A DNA stretch of 13,997 nucleotides from Lachnospiraceae bacterium (GTDB lineage Bacteria > Bacillota > Clostridia > Lachnospirales > Lachnospiraceae), in NCBI GenBank assembly GCA_003519685.1, contig DOWG01000070.1:1-13997 (forward strand), in the 5' to 3' direction. Under the pieces are notes generated by a model, which was given only the letters and a program-made list of their open reading frames with translations, was not told where the DNA came from and did no database searches. Within the stretch, counting starts at the first letter, position 1. Every line of letters starts with the position of its first letter. Shown here one piece after another: positions 13,524 to 13,997 of this stretch. A program made the translations under genes and the position numbers.

Positions 13524-13997
13524 TTAGTTTGTAAACAACTGAGACCAGTAGATCGTCCCATTCGATTCATATACGCCGATCCCAATTTTATTAAAGTCAG
13601 CATTTAAGATGTTAGCTCTGTGTCCCGGGGAATTCATCCAGCCATTTACTACTTCGCTTGGAGTTCTTTGTCCGTAGGCAATATTTTCACCGGCAGTACG
13701 GTAAGAAATATTGTATTCCTTTAATACGCTTGAAAAACTTGTTCCATTCGGTCTTGTATGAGAGAAGGATTGCTTTGTTTCCTGTGCACGTTTGTTGGCA
13801 GCGGCTGTCAATGTGGAATTGGTTGTAAGAGCAGATAATCCTGCTTTCGCACGTTCCTGATTAACTAATTGAAGTACCTGATTGGCATAGCTGCTTAAAC
13901 CGGAGTTATCCTGCGTATCCTTATTGTCAGCCGGTGCCTGGGTAGGCTTAGCAGGCTGTACCGGTGTGCTGTTGTTCTTATTGTTATTATTCTTATT
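13524..13997 (-). CDS. CAP-domain (SCP/PR1, YkwD-like) secreted protein, N-terminus outside window
   Basis: The last 157 residues of a protein whose start lies beyond the window end; the frame is open from 13997, so the TTG at 13811 is internal. The visible N-terminal part (about 32 residues) is a low-complexity Asn/Lys/Pro/Thr/Gln linker. It leads to a complete CAP domain starting at YANQVLQLVNQERAKAG. The CAP hallmark residues are present: His in SFSHTRPNG, Glu in AGENIAYG, and His in SPGHRANIL, with FNKIGIGVY and YWSQLFTN closing the fold. In Clostridia and Bacillus such domains (YkwD) are exported, often after such a linker; the biochemical role is not settled. It is convergent with the M42 gene, with 13413-13523 between them holding only AT-rich sequence beyond the terminator. 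Confidence 0.93.
   Translation of the reverse strand, partial: NKNNNNKNNSTPVQPAKPTQAPADNKDTQDNSGLSSYANQVLQLVNQERAKAGLSALTTNSTLTAAANKRAQETKQSFSHTRPNGTSFSSVLKEYNISYRTAGENIAYGQRTPSEVVNGWMNSPGHRANILNADFNKIGIGVYESNGTIYWSQLFTN

Overview
The window looks like chromosome of a low-to-moderate GC, spore-forming member of the Clostridia, plausibly Lachnospiraceae. This is an inference from four things: a long single-chain PurL, a CwlD-type cortex amidase, strong AGGAGG-type ribosome binding sites before most genes, and a CIRCE/HrcA heat-shock operator. No rRNA, tRNA, CRISPR array, transposase or phage gene was seen.

Layout. (1) 1-3417: the 3' part of purL (purine synthesis), then two hairpin-forming palindromes. 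(2) 3551-4269: a secreted cyclophilin-type lipoprotein with its own sigma-A promoter. (3) 4286-6012: a divergent cell-wall pair, a membrane-anchored NodB-type polysaccharide deacetylase (minus) and the CwlD-like amidase (plus), with sporulation-like and sigma-A-like promoter signals between them. (4) 6127-7542: a two-gene minus-strand operon of exported proteins I do not recognise. (5) 7673-8896: a heat-shock unit with a CIRCE operator on a sigma-A promoter, two paralogous Hsp20 genes and a terminator. (6) 8930-10909: a minus-strand operon of four overlapping genes: ECF sigma factor, zinc-finger anti-sigma factor and two small membrane proteins. The sigma gene has no canonical start codon in frame. 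(7) 11047-11814: a GNAT acetyltransferase. (8) 11815-12272: a long non-coding stretch holding a MITE-like imperfect palindrome of about 147 bp and then purine-rich direct repeats. (9) 12273-13412: an M42-family metallopeptidase and a strong intrinsic terminator. (10) 13524-13997: the C-terminal part of a CAP-domain (YkwD-like) secreted protein, running off the window end.

How the genes fit together. Much of the window concerns the cell envelope and stress: exported foldase, deacetylase, amidase, ECF/anti-sigma module with membrane partners, small heat-shock chaperones and a CAP protein. Apart from the obvious operons there is no proof that these units are co-regulated. The observations most worth a second look are the missing start codon of the ECF sigma gene, the MITE-like palindrome with its adjacent repeats, the nested second dyad on the hsp20 promoter, and the pair of unknown exported proteins.
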